Below, one piece after another: positions 56,926 to 64,000 of a stretch of DNA of 64,000 bases. The stretch's first letter is position 1; every line of letters begins with the position of its first letter. The DNA comes from Kiritimatiellia bacterium (GTDB lineage: Bacteria > Verrucomicrobiota > Kiritimatiellia > WLWN01), in contig WLWN01000001.1 of assembly GCA_012103575.1 (NCBI GenBank), positions 2,856,538-2,920,537 of the forward strand, read 5' to 3'. The position numbers were made by a program, and so were the translations under genes. The notes below the pieces were generated by a model. That model ran no database searches and was not told where the DNA came from. It worked only from the letters and a program-made list of their open reading frames with translations.

Positions 56926-57615
56926 TCAGTTGAACCGCCAGGTGAGTGCCGTCCTAATGGCCAGATCAACATCGTTGTTGAAACCAACCCCCACTCCAAC
57001 GTTGATTGTGAGCCTGTCGTTGACATCGCTATATATTGCGCCAAGGACTTCTGTTGAATCAGAGTAAGTTCCCTTGATCTCAATTCCAAGGGCAAGCTGA
57101 CTATTCATGGCTCGTCGAACCCCTGCGCCATAGCCATAGCCCCCATCTTCACCTGATGCTTTCTCGTAGTCTACTGTCAGCGTGGTAATCCATTCCTCAT
57201 TTTCAAAAGAGGTTATGCCCGACACCTCTACTACGTCCTCTTCATCATCGTGCGCAAATTCATACTCGGCGGATAAGCCGAAGCCAAGCGCATGTGCTCT
57301 GGGTGTAAAACTCAAGTGGACTGCTGGCGCTGTGGATTCATACGTTGCGGATTCACCGCTTTCTTTTTCAATGTGACCGTGAACCTCCAGGGCTAGCCAA
57401 TCCATTGCCCCGTAAATGAGGGCGGGTTTGAATTCAAACTCATCGTGATTTTTCTTCACATAATCCTGGCGCGATACACTGTATACGCTGCCCTGCTCTT
57501 GTATATGAGCGGTTTGTACAAGCAAGAAGTCCCGGCCATTATGTGCGTATGCGATCGCCTGTATGAGCAGGGCTGAAATCCCGCTAATGAATACTCGGTT
57601 TTGAATTGATGTCAT
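56926..57615 (-). CDS. Outer-membrane beta-barrel protein
   Basis: The 229-residue product has a signal peptide (about residues 1-24, ending AYAHN) and alternating strands ending in LTWRFN, a typical C-terminal aromatic barrel end. Acidic loops (HDDEEDVVEVS) and the strand pattern fit a small porin-like barrel. Families such as copper-related barrels are possible but cannot be shown. Its stop lies in the first base pairs of the array, so barrel and lipoproteins are probably one transcript. The 190 bp upstream contain only AT-rich promoter-like DNA. Confidence 0.65.
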   Translation of the reverse strand: MTSIQNRVFISGISALLIQAIAYAHNGRDFLLVQTAHIQEQGSVYSVSRQDYVKKNHDEFEFKPALIYGAMDWLALEVHGHIEKESGESATYESTAPAVHLSFTPRAHALGFGLSAEYEFAHDDEEDVVEVSGITSFENEEWITTLTVDYEKASGEDGGYGYGAGVRRAMNSQLALGIEIKGTYSDSTEVLGAIYSDVNDRLTINVGVGVGFNNDVDLAIRTALTWRFN

Positions 57616-57805
57616 CTCTTTCCTATGTTGATGTGTTTCTGATGCCCAACAAGGGGATCACCCTAATTAACGGGTTATTTTCATCGTAGTTGAACCTAGG
57701 TTTATAGTTCAATCTATCCGCTTTTGATAGAAAATAATTTTGATTTTTGCTGTTTTCAAATAGTCTGAATGTGTTCGACGTTTTTTTTCTTTTTGCATGC
57801 CGTTA

Positions 57806-58258
57806 TCAGGCCACTTCTTCGCTCCTGCGAACAGTTCCACCCACAACCAGCGCAGCAGATATAATCAGCAGATTCTTGATGATATACTGCCCCTCCATCG
57901 TTGGCCCATAGGGCCCATGCGTTGCTTGGAAGGTGACTTCAGGAAGGAGGATCAAAGGCATGAATGTCCCGACCATCTGCAAGGCTAGAAGTGGAATGGC
58001 GATTCGGATCGTCTTCCGAAAGAGAAACGTTATGCCGATCGCCACTTCCCACCATCCAACGATGATGACCCACATCTCACCATTGAATAACGGTAGCCAT
58101 CGAACAGTTGCGATAACAAGAGGCTCTGCCGGTGATAAGCCAAGCGGTTTGAGAATGCCGAACCAGATAAAGATGACTCCCAATGAAGTGCGTAAGGCAA
58201 GGGTTCCCCAACGACGCATAAACGCTGATATTGAGCGGTCAATTTGATCGAAGTTCAT
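57806..58258 (-). CDS. DoxX-family membrane protein
   Basis: The 150-residue product has four membrane helices, with the DoxX pattern LRTSLGVIFIWFGILKPLGL at the first. DoxX proteins take part in redox or thiol stress and are also found with metal-handling genes. It lies 11 bp after the SDR gene on the same strand, so it is co-transcribed with it. Confidence 0.8.
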   Translation of the reverse strand: MNFDQIDRSISAFMRRWGTLALRTSLGVIFIWFGILKPLGLSPAEPLVIATVRWLPLFNGEMWVIIVGWWEVAIGITFLFRKTIRIAIPLLALQMVGTFMPLILLPEVTFQATHGPYGPTMEGQYIIKNLLIISAALVVGGTVRRSEEVA

Positions 58259-58269
58259 ATGACGGTGAC

Positions 58270-59031
58270 TTATGGAACTGTAAATCCGCCATCGACGGCA
58301 ATGGACTGACCAACCATAAAACCCGCTCTGTCCGAGCTAAGCCAGAGAACCAGGTTGGCTACTTCCTCGACTGTGCCCACGCGACCAATTGGATGCAAGC
58401 TGGTAAAATACTCTCTGTTTTGCTCGTCATCTTGGGTAAAGCGAGAGAACATATCGGTTTCGATAGCCGCGGGGCAAACCGCGTTGATACGGATACCTTT
58501 GTTCGCGCACTCGAGAGCCGCGCATTTGGTAAGGCCAATGACGGCATGCTTGCTTGCACAATAGACGGACAAGGTTTCCATACCGATCATACCCGCTATA
58601 GACGAGTTATTTACGATGGAGCCACCGCCGTTTTTGAGCATGGCCGGAATCTCGAATTTCATGGAATTCAACACACCGCGGACATTGGCATTCATGACCA
58701 CGTCAAAGTTATCATCGGTCTGCTCCGTTAACGGAGCGAGGTCCCCTTCAATTCCGGCGTTGTTGAACGCAATGTCCAGTCGGCCATACTGCTTAACCGT
58801 CTGGGCAACCATACTCTCCACTTGGACGGTGTCGGTGATGTCAGTAGAGACGAAAAAGGCTTCCCCGCCCGATTCCTTGATTTGATCGGCGACGGCTTGG
58901 CCCCGATCTGCACGTCGTCCTGTGATGGCGACCCGAGCTCCGGCCTTGGCAAAGGCTTTGGCAGTCGCCTCACCAATTCCGCTTGTTCCTCCTGTAACAA
59001 GAGCAACTTTTTCTTTAAATGTAATTTCCAT
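58270..59031 (-). CDS. Short-chain dehydrogenase/reductase
   Basis: The 253-residue classical SDR has TGGTSGIGEA (cofactor motif, residues 14-23), NNAGIEG (about 90-96), the Ser-Tyr-Lys set with NSSIAGM and YCASKHAVIG, and the C-terminal SIAVDGGFTVP. It resembles glucose 1-dehydrogenase or 3-oxoacyl reductases. Substrate unknown. GGAG lies upstream of the ATG, and the 232 bp to the divergent FHA gene hold the promoters. Confidence 0.88.
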   Translation of the reverse strand: MEITFKEKVALVTGGTSGIGEATAKAFAKAGARVAITGRRADRGQAVADQIKESGGEAFFVSTDITDTVQVESMVAQTVKQYGRLDIAFNNAGIEGDLAPLTEQTDDNFDVVMNANVRGVLNSMKFEIPAMLKNGGGSIVNNSSIAGMIGMETLSVYCASKHAVIGLTKCAALECANKGIRINAVCPAAIETDMFSRFTQDDEQNREYFTSLHPIGRVGTVEEVANLVLWLSSDRAGFMVGQSIAVDGGFTVP

Positions 59032-59263
59032 GGTCTATGTACTCCTTCTACTGTTTTGTGTTTTGGGCTTCATTAAGGTCTGGGTTGCATCGGAATAGTC
59101 AATAAACCAAAATTCCATGTTTTTCAAACATATCTTTGCTGTCTTTGCCTTTATTAGGAGGCGCATGCTTTGTCCCACAATGACGAACGACACCGTCTTT
59201 ATTGACACTTTTCTCTGAGCGTGACAGTATCCCTTTTTTTGATCAAACAGGAGTATATATAGT

Positions 59264-59773
59264 ATGGCTACATTAGCAGGTATGTCCGAAGAAGTTAAAG
59301 GACTCCATCTCGAAATAGATCAAGAGGTCACGACCATTGGTCGTAATGAAGAAAATACGATCACGGTCGATAGTGTCACTATCTCCGGCACCCATTGCTC
59401 GATTCGGTGTGAAGAAAAGAAATATATGCTTCGCGATGAAAATTCCACAAATGGAACAAGCTTGAACTCTAGAAAAGTCTCAGAAACATACCTTAAGCCG
59501 AAAGACATTATTCAAGTGGGTGCTGTTGAATTTTTTTTTGATGCAGAAGCCTCTGAAATAGAAGTGATGGATACCAAAATATGTTCAGACACACAAATCG
59601 TTGAAATCGCTAAGGGCCCTGCTGCTGCACCGGAATCATTTAACACGATCTCTCCGTTTGGTTCCCAAAAAAAGGATACAAAAAGATTTTGGTTTATCAT
59701 TATTTCGATCATTGGTTTACTGGCCCTGTTAGTGGTTGTTTTATTTTTTGTTAAGCTCGTCACGACATCCTGA
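59264..59773 (+). CDS. FHA-domain membrane protein
   Basis: Residues 20-95 form a forkhead-associated phosphothreonine-binding domain: TIGRNEENTI, VTISGTHCSI and NSTNGTSLNSRKV. A membrane helix (about residues 143-165) closes the 169-residue protein, so the FHA domain faces the cytoplasm. FHA proteins link Ser/Thr kinases to envelope processes; a kinase is not visible here. The next gene, gspJ, follows by 40 bp. Confidence 0.87.
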   Translation: MATLAGMSEEVKGLHLEIDQEVTTIGRNEENTITVDSVTISGTHCSIRCEEKKYMLRDENSTNGTSLNSRKVSETYLKPKDIIQVGAVEFFFDAEASEIEVMDTKICSDTQIVEIAKGPAAAPESFNTISPFGSQKKDTKRFWFIIISIIGLLALLVVVLFFVKLVTTS

Positions 59774-59813
59774 GATTGACGTAACAGGACACATCGCCTC
59801 ACCCGACGGGATT

Positions 59814-60488
59814 ATGCCTTTTAAACACAGCACTGCTTTTACGTTGATTGAGCTGCTTGTAGCTCTGGTTATTGCTGTATTCGCGATAACTCTTATTGGT
59901 TCGGTCTACCAGTCAACACTCACGACGCTTCATAGACAAAAAGCGTATTGGGAACCCGCTTCCTCTGTTCAACGCGCTGTGGAACAACTCACTAAAGATT
60001 TATCCTGTAGTATACCTGATGATTCGGAAAACACCTGCCTCTTCAGCTTGCAGCCTCCCACAAAAAATGGGCTAGCTGCTGAACTATCATTTTGCACGGC
60101 GGTACGCAGCGAATATGAAAAAGACCTGCGATGGTTTGAAGTCTATCGTGTTCGATACACCATGATCGTTGACGAGGATGAAAAACAACCTGCTTTAATC
60201 CGCGAAACCCAACCCATCGTGGGGCCAGGCGCCTTCATGCCGCCGAAAACGAATACGTTGTTTCGTCGTCTGATCCGTCTAGAGATTAAAGCATATGATG
60301 GAGATGAATGGTTAGATTCCTGGTCTACGGTTGATGAGCAAGGTCTCCCTGAGGCGGCGGAGATTACATGTGTTTATGAGGATGATAAAAAGAAAAAGAG
60401 GACCGTGAAAACAGAAGTATTTATTCCGGCTGGAAAGATCATTACCCCACGCACAAAACACCCGCCTGGAACAAAAGAAACAGAGTAA
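59814..60488 (+). CDS. gspJ: Type II secretion minor pseudopilin GspJ-like
   Basis: The start at 59814 (MPFKHSTA) gives a prepilin with the cleavage region STA-FTLIELLVALVIAVFAITLIGS: Phe at +1 and Glu at +5 are normal but Gly at -1 is replaced by Ala. The 224-residue length and the domain after the helix (residues 30-200) fit GspJ, which forms the pseudopilus tip with GspI and GspK. It is separated from the gspK-M group by over 15 kb, mostly mobile DNA. Confidence 0.7.
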   Translation: MPFKHSTAFTLIELLVALVIAVFAITLIGSVYQSTLTTLHRQKAYWEPASSVQRAVEQLTKDLSCSIPDDSENTCLFSLQPPTKNGLAAELSFCTAVRSEYEKDLRWFEVYRVRYTMIVDEDEKQPALIRETQPIVGPGAFMPPKTNTLFRRLIRLEIKAYDGDEWLDSWSTVDEQGLPEAAEITCVYEDDKKKKRTVKTEVFIPAGKIITPRTKHPPGTKETE

Positions 60489-60509
60489 GGAAGACGCAAA
60501 ACGATAACG

Positions 60510-61253
60510 CTAGCGTACCTCCTGCCAAGATTCGATATTCTTTACTCGCAAGGTTGTCTTGTGTTTGGATGGGAAACGGTAGATATCTAGATCTTTAATC
60601 GTCCAGATATCGTTTATCTTTTTAAAACTTTTCACCTTAACGCGTCGAATAGCGGTCCCGTCTTTATCGTAAGCATCAACTTGGAGCACAGCATAGACTT
60701 CAGGATCAATCCATAGTCGAGTAGAATGATAGATTGCACCTTTTGTCGGGGCAAGAACATCGATCACCACACATCTCCTTCCTTTCACCTTTTCGGTGCG
60801 GACGATCTCTCCACCTTTCCACCAAAGAAATGAAAAACTTAAATCAATCCAGCTAAAATCCGTGTCCGCAACCGGTCCATAGAGGTCTGGCAATGTTTCT
60901 AATTCCAAGTCACCACCTTTATAATAAACATAAGTCGGCTGGTTATTGGTCTCCCACGTTATTTCCATCTGTTCAATAGGAGTTCCAAACCCGTCCTGGA
61001 TCCTATATATAGCGGTTGGGGGTTTTCCGCCCCAATTTATCGACATATCGAGATACATCCTTTTCTTTAGAGACCCACTGCGTTTCTTAGATTTAAGTTC
61101 GGCTTCGATGTGCAGGGGAACCCGCGGCAACTGTTGACGGGTCCTCAAAAGAAGTGTGTCCGCTTTGGAGAGAGAGGGTTCCGCAAAAGAAATCGACGCT
61201 TGTAGCGCCATGAGAACAAAACAAATTACGCACAAATATTTTGGTCTAGCCAC
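60510..61253 (-). CDS. LolA-like outer-membrane lipoprotein-sorting protein
   Basis: The 247-residue protein has a signal peptide (residues 1-24, ending SFA) and a beta-rich mature part with alternating strands (KMYLDMSINWGG, RRCVVIDVLAPTKG, STRLWIDPEVYAVLQVDAYDKDG) that match the LolA/LolB-like fold found in DUF-type sorting proteins. It probably binds lipid or lipoprotein in the periplasm. Its start overlaps the end of the phosphofructokinase gene by 8 bp. Confidence 0.65.
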   Translation of the reverse strand: MARPKYLCVICFVLMALQASISFAEPSLSKADTLLLRTRQQLPRVPLHIEAELKSKKRSGSLKKRMYLDMSINWGGKPPTAIYRIQDGFGTPIEQMEITWETNNQPTYVYYKGGDLELETLPDLYGPVADTDFSWIDLSFSFLWWKGGEIVRTEKVKGRRCVVIDVLAPTKGAIYHSTRLWIDPEVYAVLQVDAYDKDGTAIRRVKVKSFKKINDIWTIKDLDIYRFPSKHKTTLRVKNIESWQEVR

Positions 61254-62466
61254 GGATTTTTTTTACTTTGGGAGCTGACAATCTACCTATTTTTGGGAGA
61301 GGCCCCACAATGGGCCGAACATAATTGAGAAAGGCCAAGGTCACATCATTTCCAGCCCGATTGATAAAACGATTCGGCATATGCTGAGTTTCTTTGGCAA
61401 CGCTTTTAAGGAGGACTCGCTTATACGAAATTTTATATTTGGGGCCGGCGCTGCGCCGAATGGCAACACTGCCATTCTTAAATGTTGAAACCGTAAACCG
61501 AACAGCCTGTTGGCCTACCTCCCTCGCCTCTTTTGCGTCTGCCTCAGAAATGACACCCGGAAAAGATCGTTGTAAATAACCCAACGTGTCAGCACGCACT
61601 CTTGAAATCTTCGTTCGCGTTTTAACGCAGTTGGCTAACAAATCACCTAGAGCACCTGTTCCACTGAGTTGAACGTTGCCGTGAGAATCTTTTTCTTTTG
61701 TAAACTTGCTTGCAACAGGAATTCCTCTTGCATCCGAAATTCCTTCGGAAACAGCAATCACACACCGCCCATACAGGGCATAAACACGTTTAACGTCTTT
61801 TATGAAGGTTGGAATAGAAAAGGGCCGTTCCGGCAAGTAAATCAAATGAGGGCCATCATCTGGATAGACACGAGCCAAGGCTGAAGCCGCCGTAAGAAAC
61901 CCTGCATGTCGCCCCATGACCACATTGATTTTCACGCCCGGCAAAGCTCTATTGTCTAAGTTGTCACCCATAAAAGCCGATGCGACAAATTTTGCTCCAC
62001 TCCCAAAACCCGAAGTATGATCATTTTCACGTAGATCATTATCAATGGTTTTACATATGTGAAAACAGCGAAAATCATATTTTTGGTGTTGGGCTTGTTC
62101 GTTTATAATATATGTGGTTTCCGCAGAATCATTCCCGCCAATATAGAAAAAGTAACGAATATTGTACTTTTGAAGTTTGGCAAAAATTGCTTTGCAATCA
62201 TCAGACGTTGGCTTTTTTCGGACGGATCCAAGCGCCGAAGATGGAGTCATGGCTACGGTTTCAAGAGACCGGTTGCTTTCTTTGCTAAGGTCTATGAATT
62301 CCTCATCCAAGATTCCTTGTATTCCATGACAGGCCCCATAGATTTTTTTTATTTGAATCTGTTTTTTTGCCTCAAGAACCGCACCCACTAAACTTTGATT
62401 GATGACAACCGTTGGTCCCCCACTCTGTGCAATGAGCATATTTCCGACTAATTTTTGATGAGCCAC
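61246..62466 (-). CDS. pfp: PPi-dependent 6-phosphofructokinase
   Basis: GTG start at 62466 with AAAGGAG 9 nt upstream. The 406-residue protein has the PFK pattern AQSGGPTVVINQSLVG, the second phosphate-site loop GGNDSAETT (where ATP enzymes read GGDGS), the catalytic CKTIDNDLRENDHTSGFGSG and MGRHAGFLTA. The Asn-Asp in the loop and the longer chain point to the PPi-dependent type, catalysing fructose 6-phosphate + PPi to fructose 1,6-bisphosphate + Pi reversibly. The ATP-dependent alternative is less likely. Confidence 0.83.
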   Translation of the reverse strand: MAHQKLVGNMLIAQSGGPTVVINQSLVGAVLEAKKQIQIKKIYGACHGIQGILDEEFIDLSKESNRSLETVAMTPSSALGSVRKKPTSDDCKAIFAKLQKYNIRYFFYIGGNDSAETTYIINEQAQHQKYDFRCFHICKTIDNDLRENDHTSGFGSGAKFVASAFMGDNLDNRALPGVKINVVMGRHAGFLTAASALARVYPDDGPHLIYLPERPFSIPTFIKDVKRVYALYGRCVIAVSEGISDARGIPVASKFTKEKDSHGNVQLSGTGALGDLLANCVKTRTKISRVRADTLGYLQRSFPGVISEADAKEAREVGQQAVRFTVSTFKNGSVAIRRSAGPKYKISYKRVLLKSVAKETQHMPNRFINRAGNDVTLAFLNYVRPIVGPLPKIGRLSAPKVKKIRG

Positions 62467-62547
62467 AAAACGTCTCCTTTATTTAAATAATGAAAAATAG
62501 AAATAGAGCAGTGCTGATACCAAGTTCTCCGTATAGATGCAAGCCTG

Positions 62548-63426
62548 CTATCCTTTTTTTCTACGCCTAAACAGGCCTAACAGTTGCAACCCCATAAACG
62601 GAGCAACGCCTGCAATCACCGCAACGCCACTTGCCGTACCCAAGAACATGGACTTTCCTGGTGTCAAGGCTTGAAAAAGTGATATGCCATAAACAAATCT
62701 CCCGATTGAAAGCCCTGCCAGACAGGCCCCTAGACTTCCGATCACCAACAGGATGACCCCATAACATGACAGGGGAAGAATCATAACGTCCTTCGCCAAA
62801 TAACTACGCCAGGTGCCAAAATAAGGCGCGAAATCCCTCGCAAATATTCGATATAAAGCGACCCCTAAAATTGTAACAAAAAGTAAATGATTCATAAGTT
62901 GGAGAAAAAAAACGTATACAAAAGGATAGAGATCTAAGATTTCAGCCCCTAAAGCAGACCAGGCTGCCGCTATCAAACATCCCGGCCAAGCAAAAAGAAT
63001 AAACCGGAACGTAGCTCTCCAAACTGGAGCGTATCCCCTTGCAGCGCCAGACGGGTAAGCGTCCCACAGTCTTTTTGCGCTCAACGCAAACAGAAAATAT
63101 CCGATCCCCCTAAAAATAGACATGGGGCCCCACATCCCCATAAGGCTATCACCCACAAAACTTGCCACAAAACAGCCCCACACACCGGCCGGCCCCAAAA
63201 AAACACCGACGATAGGCACCAAGACAATCCCAGGATTAAAATCGACATAATACGGAATGATTTGTGTATGAATAAAAGGGAGGCGAACGAGAACAATGAT
63301 AACGACCGTTACTAAAAACCACGCAACCATACGAGGATACTTCCACATTAAAAAAAGCGGGCTTATGCGTAAGTGTTTAGCGTTCGGGTTTCTGGGTCTT
63401 CGGTTCACGTTTAGTCGTTTGCTCAC
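62548..63426 (-). CDS. Multi-pass membrane protein of unknown function
   Basis: The 292-residue product has about eight hydrophobic helices, a basic N-terminus (MSKRLNVNRRPRNPNAK) and a basic C-terminus. The region FNPGIVLVPIVGVFLGPAGVWG recalls substrate-binding (S) components of ECF transporters or MASE-type membrane sensors, but no signature decides. It lies 35 bp after queA on the same strand, so a link to queuosine precursor uptake is possible but unproven. Confidence 0.5.
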   Translation of the reverse strand: MSKRLNVNRRPRNPNAKHLRISPLFLMWKYPRMVAWFLVTVVIIVLVRLPFIHTQIIPYYVDFNPGIVLVPIVGVFLGPAGVWGCFVASFVGDSLMGMWGPMSIFRGIGYFLFALSAKRLWDAYPSGAARGYAPVWRATFRFILFAWPGCLIAAAWSALGAEILDLYPFVYVFFLQLMNHLLFVTILGVALYRIFARDFAPYFGTWRSYLAKDVMILPLSCYGVILLVIGSLGACLAGLSIGRFVYGISLFQALTPGKSMFLGTASGVAVIAGVAPFMGLQLLGLFRRRKKG

Positions 63427-63461
63427 AACAAATCCTTGAACTTGCTACTTTCTGTCCTTTC

Positions 63462-64000
63462 TTAAAGGATCAGCATACAGTCTCCATAGCTATAAAATCG
63501 ATAGCGTTCCTTTATCGCCTCTTCGTAGGCCTGCATCATAAGAGGCTTTCCTCCAAATGCACACACCATTATTAAAAGTGTAGATTGGGGAAGGTGAAAG
63601 TTTGTAAGCATGGCATCAACAACGTTGAAGGAATAAGGGGGATAGACAAACAAGTTTGTTCGTCCTTTAGCAGGTCTGGTTTTCCCATATTGGCGACCGA
63701 TAGATTCCAATGTGCGTACGGTTGTACTTCCAACGGCCACAACGCGATTCTGTTTTTGCTGTGTAACGCGAATAGAGCGTGAAGACGTGTTAGAAAGAGA
63801 ATATCTCTCTGTTTCCATTTTATGTTGTTCGATCTGTTCTGTTGTTATGGGCCGAAAGGTTCCTAACCCAACATGCAATGTAAGTGATGTTTGGCTGATT
63901 CCTTTCTTTTCTAAAGATTTAAGAAGCCCATGCGTGAAATGTAATCCGGCCGTTGGTGCCGCCACAGCCCCCCATTCTTTTGCAAAAACAGTTTGGTACC
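63462..64000 (-). CDS. queA: S-adenosylmethionine:tRNA ribosyltransferase-isomerase, 3' part
   Basis: The frame is open to the window edge and reads YQTVFAKEWGAVAAPTAGLHF near the cut, then LHVGLGTFRP and YPPYSFNVVDAMLTNFHLPQSTLLIMVCAF, all hallmarks of QueA. The enzyme transfers and isomerises the ribosyl part of SAM to 7-aminomethyl-7-deazaguanine in tRNA, making epoxyqueuosine. The first about 160 residues lie outside the window. Confidence 0.95.
   Translation of the reverse strand, partial: YQTVFAKEWGAVAAPTAGLHFTHGLLKSLEKKGISQTSLTLHVGLGTFRPITTEQIEQHKMETERYSLSNTSSRSIRVTQQKQNRVVAVGSTTVRTLESIGRQYGKTRPAKGRTNLFVYPPYSFNVVDAMLTNFHLPQSTLLIMVCAFGGKPLMMQAYEEAIKERYRFYSYGDCMLIL

Larger units (their letters stand above)
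55590..56929 (-). repeat. Perfect tandem array, four units of 335 bp
   Basis: Four units (56929-56595, 56594-56260, 56259-55925, 55924-55590) appear identical by eye. Each runs from CTGATCG to CAATA on the minus strand and contains one complete lipoprotein gene with its own leader. The first CTGA includes the stop codon of the preceding barrel gene. The unit junction CAATA-CTGATCG has at most 1 bp of shared sequence, so the first duplication joined unrelated DNA. Confidence 0.95.

Noticed and set aside
55564..56929. CRISPR array as explanation for the repeats
   Set aside because: The units are 335 bp, directly adjacent without spacers, and each encodes a protein. No cas genes are present.
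55564..58258. Bufferin-type (DUF2282/MNIO) copper system
   Set aside because: DoxX and a Cys-rich exported peptide fit, but no DUF692/MNIO enzyme is present, and the Lys/Cys repeat lipoprotein differs from bufferin precursors.
1..64000. tRNA or rRNA genes
   Set aside because: No cloverleaf with a TTCGANTC-type T arm or rRNA signature was noticed on either strand. A tRNAscan run would be needed to exclude a missed one.

Overview
The window reads as a chromosomal piece of a Gram-negative, aerobically respiring bacterium with moderate GC. An alternative complex III plus caa3 oxidase operon, a carboxynorspermidine-type polyamine enzyme, a FadL-type porin, type II secretion parts, RHS and Calx-beta-like secreted proteins and a C-terminus ending in FFRLLLNE suggest the PVC group (Verrucomicrobiota/Kiritimatiellota-like). 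That placement is an inference; no rRNA or tRNA gene was seen.

Layout. 1-1516: end of an unidentified gene, a structured leader RNA and carboxynorspermidine dehydrogenase. 1791-14678: a long respiratory operon (actABCDEF, a small membrane protein, sco, coxB, coxA, coxC, coxD), interrupted between actC and actD by a 163-bp MITE. 14768-20744: decayed accessory DNA, namely IS66 debris, a secreted multicopper oxidase broken by an IS1380 element and a second MITE, and a frameshifted GH16-like secreted protein. 21022-27742: a sugar/compatible-solute cluster (GT4, GpgS, M20-like protein, MggA-like GT4, GH13_18 phosphorylase). 27778-46618: TPR-methyltransferase, valS, aquaporin, a broken FadL porin, type II secretion gspK/L/M and a GspC-like gene around a Wzm/Wzt-type ABC exporter, with IS200, IS30 and IS630 elements between them. 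46717-54880: almost solid mobile-element DNA (MITE, two inverted IS30 copies around an RHS fragment, IS4, a second IS30 subtype, IS630 and an IS1380 fragment), several of them nested or fused. 55564-59031: a perfect four-unit tandem array of a Cys/Lys-rich lipoprotein gene, then an outer-membrane barrel, DoxX and an SDR. 59264-64000: FHA protein, gspJ, a LolA-like protein, PPi-dependent phosphofructokinase, a membrane protein and the 3' part of queA.

How it works together. ActA-F should oxidise quinol and pass electrons to the caa3 oxidase, with Sco loading CuA. GpgS, the MggA-like transferase and the GH13_18 phosphorylase fit glucosylglycerate turnover. The core genes are intact while nearly every accessory gene and most transposases carry frameshifts, stops or insertions, so this is a genome under heavy IS activity and decay, or one with uncorrected indels in its assembly.

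The most distinctive signals are (1) a family of 163-bp MITEs whose ends and 5-bp target duplications match the local IS1380 element and whose core looks like a bidirectional terminator, (2) a 4 x 335-bp array encoding a cysteine-rich lipoprotein that itself holds three 16-residue repeats, and (3) a structured leader upstream of the polyamine gene.
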